Assembly: GCA_027946365.1 (NCBI GenBank)
Contig: JAPEUQ010000004.1
Coordinates: 3,224,001-3,288,000, forward strand
Direction: 5' to 3'
Source of the DNA: Kalmusia sp. IMI 367209
Taxonomy: Eukaryota > Ascomycota > Dothideomycetes > Pleosporales > Didymosphaeriaceae
DNA: 64,000 bases
Both the position numbers and the translations under genes were made by a program. Positions 22,391 to 32,712 of this stretch are shown here, piece after piece. Under the pieces are notes generated by a model. The model searched no databases. It was given only the letters and a program-made list of their open reading frames with translations, and was not told the DNA's origin. Numbering within the stretch: the first letter of the stretch is position 1; every line of letters starts with the position of its first letter.

Positions 22391-23470
22391 ATGTCAACAG
22401 CCTCCAAATCTCCCGACATTGCCAAGGCAGTCGAGCTCGGCTGGCAAGCCGACGACATAGCAGCCAAGTACGCGCGTGGAGAAGCCGCGACACGTCCTTA
22501 CGCCAGTATCTTCCTCGACAAAGCGAGCATCGCTGATATCTCGTCCGACATCCATGCTCTTGACATAGGGTGTGGCACGGGCTCTGTCGTGGCAGAGCTT
22601 TACGGAAAAGTGCCGAAAGAGAAATGGGGAAAGGTTTCGGTGCTGGGCGGAGATATCAGCGAGAGTATGCTGAAGTACTTGAAGGAGAGGGGAGAGAAAG
22701 AGGGGTGGACGGGTCTAAAAGTTGACAAAGTTGATGGTGCGGTAAGTTGTTATTCCATCATGTTTGTTTCTTTCGCAGGAAAACAGAAAAGAGAGAAAAG
22801 ACTGACAACAAAGCAGAACATCCAACTCCCGAGCTCTTCCTTCACTCACATCTTCGCCAACGCAATCATCTTCTTCCTCCCACTCACCGTCCTGAAAACA
22901 TGCTTCGATCTGTTGCAACCCGACGGCTTCATTGGCATGACTACATGGGCTGCGTTACCCTGGTACGGCATGGTCGAGAAGGCAGTGAGTAATCTGCCGA
23001 ACCCTCCAACTCTTCCGTGAGTAGCACTAGTATCCCCCAAATCTAGGTTTTGCTGAATCTCATGTGCTAGTCCCTTGTCCGAACTCCGTGACCGCCTCCA
23101 GCAAAATCGGCCTTGGCACGAAGCTTCCTACGTACGATCGCAACTCGTGGAAGCCGGGTTCAAAAATGTAGAAGTGATACAGGAGAGTAAGAAGGTCGCA
23201 TGTGGGACGCCGGTGAGAATTTCCTCTACTTTCTCCCAGAATTGGACATAGGTGGCTGACAACGGCGGGGTCTAGGCCCAGTTTATCGACACGATGACTA
23301 TGCCTATGAGCTTGGTAGCGGGGTGGTGGGACGAGAGCGAGAGGGAGAAGTTATTGAAAGGTGCGCTGGAAGAATTACATAAGGAGGCGACGAAGGAGGC
23401 TGGTGGGGAGGATGGAATCGTGTATATGGAGATGGAAGGGATTGTGGGTGTGGGATGGAAGCGGAAATGA
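22391..23470 (+). CDS. SAM-dependent class I methyltransferase
   Basis: Exons 22391-22741, 22817-23016, 23071-23212, 23276-23470; 295 residues. The SAM-binding motif I is LDIGCGTGSV, followed by the acidic strand-2 end (VLGGDIS) and a post-strand-4 segment FTHIFANAIIFFLPL. The C-terminus (ALEELHKEATKEAGG, then GIVGVGWKRK) fits small-molecule methyltransferases of fungi. Intron 1 is 75 nt, divisible by three and without stop, so a retained form would add 25 residues. The frame is open 56 codons upstream (ATG 22223), but that extension is basic, contains no domain, and lies at a TATA box; I use 22391. The substrate is unknown. Confidence 0.85.
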
Positions 23471-23796
23471 TCTTCATTCGACCAGGATAAAGAGCAGGGT
23501 ACATGGTTGCAAGGACATGTGTAGAAAGGATCGACGAGCAATGTTCAGGTCTTGGTACTATTTCAGTACTACTCACGTATAAGCACTCCAGTGGGGGAAG
23601 CCTTACATATCTGTCAGCAAGCAAATTCACCGTTTAGGTATGCGCAACGCAATCGTGGTGAGATTTATGCCGTCATTCAATCTAATAGACTTTGAACTGT
23701 GAAATCAAATGACAGAGTGCAACATGTGACGTGAGATTCCATCGCGATATAAATGTTTTACTTGAACCGATAAAATTTGAAACCAATGTCTTCATT
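23471..23796. other. Intergenic, promoter of the DUF574-like gene
   Basis: Short interval between two codirectional genes; TATAAA at 23748-23753 lies 44 bp before the next ATG. Confidence 0.5.
23748..23753 (+). promoter_or_regulatory. TATA box
   Basis: TATAAA 44 bp before the ATG at 23797, consistent with a very short leader for the intronless methyltransferase gene. Confidence 0.45.
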
Positions 23797-24642
23797 ATGG
23801 CAGCAACAAACCCCAGTCCAAAAGGTCTCGACTCCTCTTCCAAACCCCCTCCCATACGCCCCGTTGTGGCGCGCATGTATGACTGGTATCTCGGCGGCAC
23901 ACACAATTACGAGATCGACCGTCAAGCGGGCGCCGATATCGTCAAAGTATTCCCTCCCATCAAAGCGACTGCCATCGAGAACCGCATCTTCCTCCGCAGA
24001 GCGGTGCGCTGGCTCGCGAAGAATGGCCTTACGCAGTTCATTGACATGGGCTCTGGACTTCCCACTGCAGGCAGCACGCACGAAACTATACTAAAAGTCG
24101 ATCCGAATGCGAGGATCCTGTATGTTGACATCGAAGAGAGTGCCGTGGAAGAAGGGAATGCGTATATTCGCGAGACGGGCTGCGAAAATCAAGTTGGCAT
24201 GATTCGCGCCAGTGCTCTAGAACCAGAAGCTGTCTCTGCGCATCCTGAGACTCAGCGTTTGATTGATTTCAGCAAACCGGTTGCGATCATGATGTTCGCG
24301 TTGATCCATTTTTGGACTCCTGCTCAGTATACGCCTGTGTTGGATTACTGGAAAACTAAAGTGGTCAAGGGAAGCGCGTTCGTGATGACGCACTGCACAG
24401 AAGAGGGTAGAAATGCAGAGGAGCTTGAGGAGCTAAGAAGACTGCAAGAAGTATATGCGCGGACACCGACTCCGATTATGTTTAGGACGAAAGAGGAACT
24501 AGCAACGGTGATGGAAGGGTGGGACTTGGTTGAGCCAGGGATTGTGAGGCCTCATCTATGGAAGGAGGGGGAGGGACAGGAAGAGGAACAAGAGTCGCCT
24601 TTGACTAGAGTTTGGTGGGTCGGCGTGGGGTTTATGCGATGA
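23797..24642 (+). CDS. Bacterial-type SAM methyltransferase (Methyltransf_19/DUF574-like)
   Basis: Intronless, 281 residues. It follows the actinobacterial Methyltransf_19 (DUF574) pattern closely: ARMYDWYLGG (residues 25-34), NRIFLRRAVRWL (62-73), QFIDMGSGLPT (80-90, SAM-binding loop), THE (94-96), ARILYVDIEE (105-114), and a late WWVGVGFMR ending like the usual aGvgrK-type end of the family. The reaction product of this family is not established. Absence of introns contrasts with most neighbours. I start at ATG 23797; the frame is open further upstream but only from GTG. Transfer from bacteria into an ancestral fungus is the natural reading, but direction needs a tree. Confidence 0.9.
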   Translation: MAATNPSPKGLDSSSKPPPIRPVVARMYDWYLGGTHNYEIDRQAGADIVKVFPPIKATAIENRIFLRRAVRWLAKNGLTQFIDMGSGLPTAGSTHETILKVDPNARILYVDIEESAVEEGNAYIRETGCENQVGMIRASALEPEAVSAHPETQRLIDFSKPVAIMMFALIHFWTPAQYTPVLDYWKTKVVKGSAFVMTHCTEEGRNAEELEELRRLQEVYARTPTPIMFRTKEELATVMEGWDLVEPGIVRPHLWKEGEGQEEEQESPLTRVWWVGVGFMR

Positions 24643-25662
24643 GGCGTGAATAAGTAGGTTGATGACTATTCGTTAGGACCTTCAATTACGAACCCGTGGG
24701 TGACTCAAATCACTAGTGATTTTACAATCAAGCTTGTTACTTTAGTGTAGATGATGTGATCACAGATGATCTTAATTCTGGTCGCTATTAAGGTGTCCGG
24801 TTGCTTACCTTCACTCAGTGTGGAACCTCTAATTCAAATGACATAGTGTACGCCGTTGCTGGGTGAGCCAACCGTTGATTCGAATATCACACTTGGGATC
24901 ACGTGCTTATTTGATCTGATATTACGCGATGACACCCATTCTGTGAAACACACCTGAGGAGTTCGATGAAGTAACCTTCAACGACAATACTGTGAAAGTT
25001 CAACCTCTTTGTGTTATGTAACTAGGTTGGTCAGCATGGACATCGGTGACCTCCTCCAGAAAGCAAGGGATAATTTGGCCAAGCTGATGTACGACAGGAG
25101 ATATACTATGTTGCACCGCCAAGGTTAAGCAGTGAGCAGTGTCCATATCGATAAATATCAATGAGGAAGTGCAGTGATGCTAATGTTGGGTGCAGATCTA
25201 TGGGGGTTATCGATAAGCTCCTCATTTAGCCGATCGTTTCTGTTATCGCACCAGCGAAACGCATCGTTCTCACTGAAACATGACACGATAGAAGTCTACA
25301 ACACCAATGTTTGAATCGCCTTCCACCCCGCCTCGAGCATGCCTCATGCGGACGCCGGGGCTCTTGGCCGTCCTCGGCGCTCTCGGCGGAGCGTCAAGGG
25401 GCGCGGAATCCCTTACTTCTTCTCCTAGATCTACTAAGACACCCCGGCTAGAACCTATAGAAGCAATGCTAGGCATGTGAGGCTCCAACTCCTGGTATCT
25501 TGGCGTTTGGAGAGTAAGGCAAGAGGCGGGTTTGAGAGCTTTGCTTAAAGGCACGAAGGTAGGAAGGGTGGTAGGGCCAGTAAGGTCGAACCGCTGCTTT
25601 GTCGTCTCTCACGCCGACTATTTCTTTATCACTTCCAGCATCGAATTTATCCTCTTTCCGTT
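24643..25662. other. Intergenic
   Basis: About 1 kb without a convincing gene. A 94-codon minus-strand frame at 25270-25554 is low-complexity and overlaps the promoter of the next gene. No tRNA-like fold or repeat seen. Confidence 0.55.
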
Positions 25663-26937
25663 ATGGCTGCTGTACAGCAAGCTCCCATTTCGCCCATGTC
25701 GGCTCACGCCTATCCGTCCGTCGGAGAAGATGCTTCAATTCACGACTTGACCCATCTCTCCGGGATGACCTTAGCAGATTTCGTCAAAGAGCCCAAAATA
25801 CATTTGGTTGAAGCCAGTCCATCTTCATCGAAGCAACGGTCAGATTCGCCCTCTATGATTTATTCAAAGCGCTCGTCCCGAGCATCGACAACGAAGTCGC
25901 AGCTACGGCAAACGAACACTATCTTAGTGGAGATGCTACAAAGCATCCAGACTGAGCTGGCAACTCATCGAACGATTATGCTTGACATTCAACATCGCGT
26001 GTCACATCTCGAACACGAATCCGATGCTAGCGTCAACAATGATGCTTCACAGGCCACACTCCGCGCCTTGGAAGGCCGTGATGTGCCCTCGAAACGCAAT
26101 AGCAAGCTACTGGCACCTGAAGCTTCACATTGGTGGCAAGCGTGCCAGAACTTTGCAAGCAATGCAGAGCCACCTATTAGTGCTCGAGAGTTCTTGCGCA
26201 CGCCTCAACGCTTTTCGGGCTTTGACTTCCATTGGGAAGCACCCAATACACCTCCTACAACACCACCAGAGGTTGATGACCTACCTCCTTTGACACCTGC
26301 CTCTGAAGAAGGCGATGTTAGTGATCTCGAAAGCCCAATCAGACACGATATCCTCTTAGGTGAAGAGATGACTTCTTCGACTCCCAAGATTGCGGGACCG
26401 AGCACTGAAGAAGAGCATGACATAAAGGAACACACCATCGAATTCGATAAGAAGAAGTTGCCAGCTCCACCTACTCTTCAACCCGCTCCAAACGCAAAGC
26501 CTATTGTCGTAGAGAAAGAAGACATGGTCGCTGCGATTGAGCCCGAGGTCATGGGTAACCATCAGCGATACTTCAAGGGTGTGCGAAGTCTCGCTACCTA
26601 CAAGGCTCTACTCAAGAATAAGTCTACTGACAAAGGTATATGTTTGTATCTCGATGAATTACAGTCAACTAACAGATGGCAGAGCATCATGTACTCATTC
26701 ACTTCCATCGAAGGAAGGACGTTCATCACCTCTCAGATGCATGAACGATTGGCATTTCTTCGAGCTTCTTCACACACGGCGTACACGGATACCCTCATTT
26801 TTTCAAAGTATCTCAACATCCTCATTGGCGTTTCGGCACAGCAGTCACGCTCATTTATGATACACATCTCTTGTAGCACAATGGCTTTTTCTTTTTTGGG
26901 TAACAACATCGCTCTGCAAGAGGATCTTGCATCTTAA
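25663..26937 (+). CDS. Unknown Ser/Pro/Thr-rich protein with short coiled coil
   Basis: Open frame of 424 codons from an ATG in good context (TTATGGCTG). Residues about 80-118 form a short amphipathic helix (TILVEMLQSIQTELATH..MLDIQHRVSHLEHE). Residues about 175-260 are rich in Pro, Thr and acidic residues (APNTPPTTPPEVDDLPPLTP). The last 100 residues, which include ICLYLDELQSTNRW, may not be real in this frame: a GTATATG donor and CTAACAG acceptor at 26637-26676 would remove 40 nt and change the C-terminus. I do not recognise a family, nor does the context suggest a role. Confidence 0.55.
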   Translation: MAAVQQAPISPMSAHAYPSVGEDASIHDLTHLSGMTLADFVKEPKIHLVEASPSSSKQRSDSPSMIYSKRSSRASTTKSQLRQTNTILVEMLQSIQTELATHRTIMLDIQHRVSHLEHESDASVNNDASQATLRALEGRDVPSKRNSKLLAPEASHWWQACQNFASNAEPPISAREFLRTPQRFSGFDFHWEAPNTPPTTPPEVDDLPPLTPASEEGDVSDLESPIRHDILLGEEMTSSTPKIAGPSTEEEHDIKEHTIEFDKKKLPAPPTLQPAPNAKPIVVEKEDMVAAIEPEVMGNHQRYFKGVRSLATYKALLKNKSTDKGICLYLDELQSTNRWQSIMYSFTSIEGRTFITSQMHERLAFLRASSHTAYTDTLIFSKYLNILIGVSAQQSRSFMIHISCSTMAFSFLGNNIALQEDLAS

Positions 26938-27132
26938 ATGAAGACTACTAGCTCTCGTACTCGCTACAACTCTCTTAAAAAACGCCTATCGTGTCTAAAG
27001 GCCAACCATTACTACATCCTACTCCGTCACAATCCTGACGCTGTTTGTTTTCGCATTCATTAGAACAGGCCCATCTGATAGCTCTTTCCCCAGCACCCAT
27101 CTACCCCCCGTTCTCATCTTCCTCACAGCATA

Positions 27133-27669
27133 CTACCTTATCATGTCTATGACTACTCCTGCCCCCACGGCCACCACAAGGTAAACAACGTTCCGCCAGA
27201 ACCTCCTCTCGCAATCTAACTTCCTCCGCTTCACCCTCAACTCCACAATAAGATCCCCCTGCCTAGCAATATACTCCTCTTGCTCCCTAAACCAACTCTC
27301 CTGCTCGATAAAACGACTCTCCTGCTCCACGATACGTCTCTCGTGCTCATCAGCCTGCCGTTCAAGGAATACGATGCGATTGTCTTGCCCGGCGATGCGC
27401 GTATCGTGTCCGTCAAGGCGTTTCAAATGCTCGCTGATGCGGTACTCTTGTTCGAAGATGCGGTCTCTTGTGGTATATGTCATCACGTCGTTGATACTTT
27501 GTGCTGCAGTACGCGCTGCGGGACGCGGCGTAGGATGCGCTACGCTAGGTGCTGGTGTAAAACCCGACATATGAGAAGGCCCTGCGTGATCGGGCATACT
27601 TCCTTCAGGGCGTCTGGCTAAGTCGGTGATGAGTCTGGTGTCGTGTGACGCGTATGGTTTGGAAGACAT
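27133..27669 (-). CDS. Tail-anchored 11-heptad coiled-coil protein
   Basis: 178 residues from ATG 27669 (MSSKPYASHD); the frame is open 59 codons further up, but that part looks like random translated leader. Residues 71-147 are eleven uninterrupted heptads with Ile, Leu or Phe at every first position (71, 78, 85, 92, 99, then Ala106, 113, 120, 127, 134, 141) and Gln, His or Leu at the fourth. A basic RRKLDCERR hinge follows, then a hydrophobic segment, NVVYLVVAVGAGVVIDMI (160-177), as the last element, typical of a tail anchor in ER, mitochondrial or peroxisomal membranes. I do not recognise a family; the repeat spacing makes a rod-like oligomer the likely structure. Confidence 0.7.
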   Translation of the reverse strand: MSSKPYASHDTRLITDLARRPEGSMPDHAGPSHMSGFTPAPSVAHPTPRPAARTAAQSINDVMTYTTRDRIFEQEYRISEHLKRLDGHDTRIAGQDNRIVFLERQADEHERRIVEQESRFIEQESWFREQEEYIARQGDLIVELRVKRRKLDCERRFWRNVVYLVVAVGAGVVIDMIR

Positions 27670-27952
27670 AATTGAGTTTGAGGTACGGGTGTTTCTTAGC
27701 AGAGTGTGTGGGAGGGCAACAACGGGGGATGAGGTGGGAGTTTTATAGAGGCAAGGGGAGGCGGCGATTATACGGGGACAGGCAAACAATGTGTCACAAG
27801 AGCTGGTAAAGCAACGCTTGGGAAACTTCGCGAAAGGATGAGACACTTCACGACCATACTCAACAAGATAACTCTGACAAAAGTATAAGCTAAAATTTGA
27901 AGGCTATTCATATATCGTGGCAACGACCCTGTCTCTCACACCAACGTTTGTT

Positions 27953-29494
27953 TTAGTACGTCAAATTTACCATGATGGTCTTCGGCTCCGTAAACGCCCT
28001 TAGCGCATGAATACCGCACTCTCGTCCCAGACCACTCTGCTTGCTGCCTCCAAAAGGCGTGGTGCCAAACATCAAGCTCACACAATTGATACCCACCATT
28101 CCCGACTCAAAGTCCGAAGCAACCCGCAGCGCCTTGTTAATATCCTGTGTAAATACGCCAGCCATGAGACCAAAGTCCGTGCCATTAGCTAGCTTCATGA
28201 TCTCCTCTTCCGTCTTGAATGACTTGACGACGGAGACAGGGCCGAAGATCTCCTCGCAGTGAATCTCGGAGTTGGTATCAACGTCTGTGAAGACGGTCGG
28301 CTCAATGTAGAAGCCCTTGTCGCCGATCCGCTGGCCGCCGACAAGTAGCTTGCCTTGGCCTTGTTGGCCACGTTCGATGAACCCGGACACACGCTTGAAC
28401 TGCGCCTCATCTACGAGGGGGCCGATGTTATTGCCTTCCTTCTCTGGGTCGCCGACCTCGTTCTTCTTGGCCTGCATGGCCTTTTTATAGCCCTCGATGA
28501 ATTTGTCGTATATGCCCTCTTGTACATAGACACGAGACGCAGCGAAGCAGACTTGACCGGTATTTGCTGTGATGGCGTTGGCGCACCACGTTACAGCATT
28601 GTCAAGATTGCAGTCGTCGAATACGACAGCGGGGGACTTTCCTCCAAGCTCGAGCGTTACGCGCTTGAGGTTCGATTTGGCAGCCATTTCTTGGATCTTC
28701 TTGCCCGTGGGGATCGAGCCAGTGAAAGAGACCTTGCGGATGCGCATGTGGCTGGCGATGATGGCGCCTGTGCTTCCATCTCCGGAGAGGATCTGGAAGA
28801 CACCTGGTGGGAAACCAGCCTCCTTGATTAGGGTGCCGAGGGCAAGTGAAGAAAGAGGTGTCTTTTCTGATGGCTTCAGAATGAAGCAATTTCCAGTCGC
28901 GAGTGCGGGTGCCGCCTTGAGACCTACGGTTCCGATGGGACCGTTCCATGGCACAATGCCAGCGGTGACACCGAGAGGCTCGTTGCGGACGATCTTTAGG
29001 AAGCCGTCTTCCTGTGGCCATGACTCGCCGCCAAACTTGTCGATGAACCCGGCATTGTAGCGGAATGTCTACGAAGATGCAATCAGTATTTTGGCAAAAA
29101 CGATATCACGAGTAGAACTCGAATCGAGAAGGAAAAGGCATACCTCTGCGCAAAGTCCAATCTCAAAAGCGCCAAAAGCCTTGTATGGCGCACCAAGCGA
29201 CACACGCGTGAGATCAGCAATCTCAAGAGCATGCTTGTCGACGAGATCTGCGAATTTCATCATGATATTGCGTCGCTCAGTAGGAGTGGTTTTCTTCCAT
29301 GATGCGAACGCCTTTTCGGCGGCTGCGACTGCTGCATCAACATCTTCTTCTCCAGCGAGCGGAATGTCGTCTGCGATCAAGGAGCCATCCGCAGGGTTAC
29401 TAAGCGAAAGCTTCTTCGAGTTCTTCGAGTCGACATATTCGTTGTTGATAAAGATCTGCCTAGGGATGTTTTTGAGAGAGTGCGGGAGAGACAT
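27953..29494 (-). CDS. Aldehyde dehydrogenase (NAD(P)-dependent)
   Basis: Oxidises aldehydes to carboxylic acids. Exons 29494-29144 and 29068-27953, with a 75-nt intron (GTATGC..CGTAG); 488 residues, normal for the family. Landmarks: VPWNGP near residue 157, GSIPTGK for cofactor binding, Glu257 in TLELGGKSP as general base, and Cys291 in NTGQVC as the nucleophile, then EEIFGPV and FGGSKQSGLGRE near the end. No targeting sequence is evident. It is divergent to the SDR gene at 30331; together they could carry an alcohol to an acid. It is the left edge of the enzyme-rich region. Confidence 0.95.
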
Positions 29495-30330
29495 GGTGTG
29501 GGTATGGGTATCAAGAGGTAAAGCAAGCAGAAAGGGACGAAGAAAAGAATTGGGACAGAGTGAGCATGCGACGTGGTAAATGGTTTACAAGGTGGGGAAG
29601 AGGAGGGGTATAGCGTTGTCGTTTCTAAAGGGACCATTTCCCACTTTCTGAAAGTCTTAAGTCCGAAAGCGATCGGGCTGCGCATCGGCTCGCGGCTGAC
29701 CTGCATGCCGGCTCCAGTATCGTGTGGAGTCTCGATGCGCGTGGTGTACCCTTGGTGCTGTTCGGGTGAAGCAGAACGCACTCGCGGTTGGTTTTCCGTG
29801 TAGAACCGACGTGCCAGCTGCGGGACTGGCGTAGGCCAAGCGCGCTACATGAGTCAGGATCTTTGGGGTCTCCGCAGTACATGACGTTGTGCACATACAT
29901 AGATGGTGTAGGGAAGCTGTCAACATTTACATTCCGAGGCAATTTCGAAAGCTTGCCTCATCGAAAAGGCTTTCATAAAAGATACAGAAAATGAAGACGA
30001 GGAATGCGAAACGGATAAGAGTACAAGATGCAATCCCATTGATTACCTAGGAGAGAAGGGTACTTGAATATGATTGATGGTGCTCGAACCCCTCTTCTCG
30101 GAAGAAGCGTTCCTTCCTATCACTTCGTAGTGCGGAGAAAGACTTCACGTATTCTCCGTTAAATTCCTCAAAGAGGTACTGCGTGAGACACCACATCAGT
30201 CCTGTGGCCAATAGCTTCCCTACGTGTACCTGTACATTTACGTGACCGTGTTCATTAGCCTTATCCATAGCTGAAGTGGCCTTTGAGTTGCCCTACTTCT
30301 CCCAAAATACAGCATTCTATCAAAGAAAAC
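29495..30330. other. Intergenic, divergent promoter region
   Basis: Lies between the aldehyde dehydrogenase and SDR genes, transcribed away from each other. Frames of up to 159 codons on both strands are shadows without domain features. Confidence 0.6.
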
Positions 30331-31221
30331 ATGGTCAAAAAAGCAGCCTTCATCACCGGAGGCGTATCTGGCATGGGACTTGCCGTCGCCCAAGCCCTTT
30401 CGTCTCGCCCCAACGAAGACTGGGACCTCCATCTCGTCGACCTCAACGCCACGGCAGGTAAAACCGCCGTCTCCTCGCTCAAAAACGCACAATTCCACCA
30501 AACCAACGTCACTGACTGGGCTTCCCTCATATCCGCCTTCGAAGCCGCTTTCGCAACATCCGGACGGATCGATTTTGTCTTCGCCAACGCGGGCATTGTT
30601 GAACGCGACAACTTCTACGAAAAGCACGATCTGAGCAAACCACCCACGCCGCCCAATCAGTTGAGCATCGATATCAATTTGAAGGCAGTGGTAAACACAT
30701 GTTATGCAGCGTTGCATTATTTCCGGAAGAGTCCGAAGGAAGAAGGGCCAGGGCCGGTGTTAGTGATGACAGCGAGTTGTGGCGGCCTGTATCCGAGTGA
30801 ATTCTGCCCGATGTACTCGGCGGCGAAAGCGGGGGTCATCCACTTCAACAGGGCTATTTCGTACTCTTATCATCTTGAAGGCATCCGCACGTACGCAACG
30901 GCACCGGGCACGATTAGGACGAATCTGATGACTGGGGAGGAGTGGAAGAGTTTCCCTGAACAGTACTTTACGCCTATGTCGACGCTGGTGAATGCTGTCA
31001 CACATGTTTTGGATGGTGGCGATCTCGAGGATTCGCAGGGGAGGAAAATCAAGGCTGAAGATGCATATGGATTGACGGTCGAGGTGAATAGGGACAACTT
31101 TTATTTCAGGGAGAAGAATGCGTTCTGTGATCCGGATATGGAAGCTATGATGAAGTTTACGTCGATGGAGAATCAGTTGGCGAGGATTGAAAAGACGAAT
31201 GCAGAGAAGCATAGGGCGTAG
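30331..31221 (+). CDS. SDR oxidoreductase, 15-hydroxyprostaglandin-dehydrogenase-like
   Basis: Single exon, 296 residues. Cofactor motif TGGVSGMG, NAG in VFANAGIVE, catalytic Ser in MTASCGG and YxxxK as MYSAAKAG. The start ATG (30331) begins MVKKAAFITGG directly at the first beta strand; the frame above it has only TTG. The long C-terminal region with a DGGDLEDSQGRKI turn resembles fungal 15-hydroxyprostaglandin-dehydrogenase-like SDRs, usually NAD-dependent alcohol oxidation. No PTS1. It is divergent to the aldehyde dehydrogenase gene, suggesting a shared control region. Confidence 0.9.
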   Translation: MVKKAAFITGGVSGMGLAVAQALSSRPNEDWDLHLVDLNATAGKTAVSSLKNAQFHQTNVTDWASLISAFEAAFATSGRIDFVFANAGIVERDNFYEKHDLSKPPTPPNQLSIDINLKAVVNTCYAALHYFRKSPKEEGPGPVLVMTASCGGLYPSEFCPMYSAAKAGVIHFNRAISYSYHLEGIRTYATAPGTIRTNLMTGEEWKSFPEQYFTPMSTLVNAVTHVLDGGDLEDSQGRKIKAEDAYGLTVEVNRDNFYFREKNAFCDPDMEAMMKFTSMENQLARIEKTNAEKHRA

Positions 31222-31403
31222 ATGTGTCGGATAGTTTGTATTTCCAATATATATCCCAGCATAATTTTCACGATATGAGATTGACTGAGCAAAGACGTGA
31301 GCATTGTTGGATCAGAGGTGAGAAGAAATATGCGTAAGAATGTGCATGTCTTTCCACAAAATGCTAAAAACATAACCCCAACGCCAAGTCATGGTATGCA
31401 TAT

Positions 31404-32360
31404 TTAAAGCTTCGATTGCCGCCCTGCTGCGAATCGTACCCCTCCATCAACAGCAATATCCTCACCATTGACGTACGATGCGGCTGGCGAAGCGAGGTAG
31501 ACCATGACGCCAGCAATATCCTCTGGCTCTCCTAGCCTTTTGCGCGGATTGTGATCTTCCAGCTGCTTTTGTCCTCCAAGATTCTCGATCAGTCCGTTGG
31601 CTAGCTTCGAAGGGAAGAAGCCGGGGGCTACCGTATTTGTGGTGATGTTTCGCGGGCCGAGCTCCACCGCTAGCTGGCGCGATAGGTGATGTGCAGCCGC
31701 TTTGGAGACACTGTACATGATGGTGCCGTGTTCGCCAACGTGCGGGACCGTGGTGCCAGCAGTGGACGAGACGATGATGATGCGGGAGGGGTCTGTGCGC
31801 GTGCCTGCCTTCTCAAGCAACGGCGCGAATCTACACAATTGCAACGTCAGCAGAGTCATTTACCTCTCTAAAGAAATGCATCCTTGCTTACAGTCTTGCC
31901 AAGTTGAAGACACCGCGCACATTCAGATCCAGCACCTTCTTGCTGCCCCAATCCGGCGTCGGATCGAATGGTCCTCCCCACGTCGCGCCCGCATTGCAGA
32001 CGAGTATGTCTAGCTTGTCGTCGGTCTCCTGCACTTTCTTCACTAGCCGCGCGATATCATCTGTATCTGCTACGTTCGCCGCGATTCCAATGGCCCTGCC
32101 AGAGACGGGGAGCTTGTTAAGCTTCTCCACCGCCTGGTCGATGCCCTGGGCGCCTTCGTTCTTGCGTGCCGAGATGAAGACCTTCTTTGCACCTGCGAGT
32201 AGGAAGGCAGTCGCCGTGTGAAGACCCAGTCCTCTTGATCCTATAAACTTCATCAGTATCTTAATCTCAGCCGAGACCAGCAGGAAGCCATACCGCCCGT
32301 TACCAGCGCGACCTTGCCGTCGAGGCGGAACATGCGATCGAAATTTTTGATGTCAGACAT
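31404..32360 (-). CDS. Peroxisomal SDR oxidoreductase (ends -SKL)
   Basis: Exons 32360-32294, 32240-31892, 31830-31404; 280 residues. Intron 1 splits the cofactor motif: VALVTGG from exon 1 joins SRGLGLH from exon 2. Further landmarks are CNAGATWGG, a catalytic Ser in IIIVSSTAGT, and YxxxK in MYSVSKAAAHH. The C-terminus AAGRQSKL is a canonical peroxisomal targeting signal type 1. It resembles RhlG-type 3-oxoacyl reductases and fungal hydroxyacyl dehydrogenases, so a role on a CoA-bound or fatty-acid-like intermediate is plausible. It is divergent to an acyl-CoA ligase ending in -AKL, only about 350 bp away. Confidence 0.9.
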
Positions 32361-32712
32361 GTTGTGCTACTCTCCAATAAACACTCTCGAAAGATACAAA
32401 AAGAATTGGAGTCTACAAAAGGACTGCGACATATTGGCTGGCCCTGCTGGGGTAGATAGCAGAAGCTGGGGTAGCTCGGTGCGTGGAGATCGATATCCTC
32501 GGCCCTAGCTCCAACGTCTGTGCCCCGCCGACTCCCCCGGCTGTTGCAGCCAAGCTAACCACCACCACCGTCACTGTGCTATAAATTCGCTTTATCAACA
32601 TGGTGACGCTTCAAATTGCTGCCGGAGGACTGTTACGCCGTCGCGGTCGATCTTCATTCCACTTTCCGTCTTCAATCCGCTCTCCTTGGTCCATTTCCTG
32701 GAACCTGTACAT
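32361..32712. promoter_or_regulatory. Bidirectional promoter of two peroxisomal enzyme genes
   Basis: The 352 bp separate start codons of the divergent SDR and acyl-CoA ligase genes. TATAAAT at 32580-32586 points to the ligase. An ATG at 32600 opens a 55-codon frame (32600-32767) that overlaps the ligase start in another phase; it is 20 bp from the TATA box and may lie upstream of the mRNA, so a uORF role is uncertain. Confidence 0.5.

Noticed and set aside
25270..25554. 94-codon minus-strand frame in the 1-kb gap
   Set aside because: Low complexity, no neighbour logic and no conserved motif.
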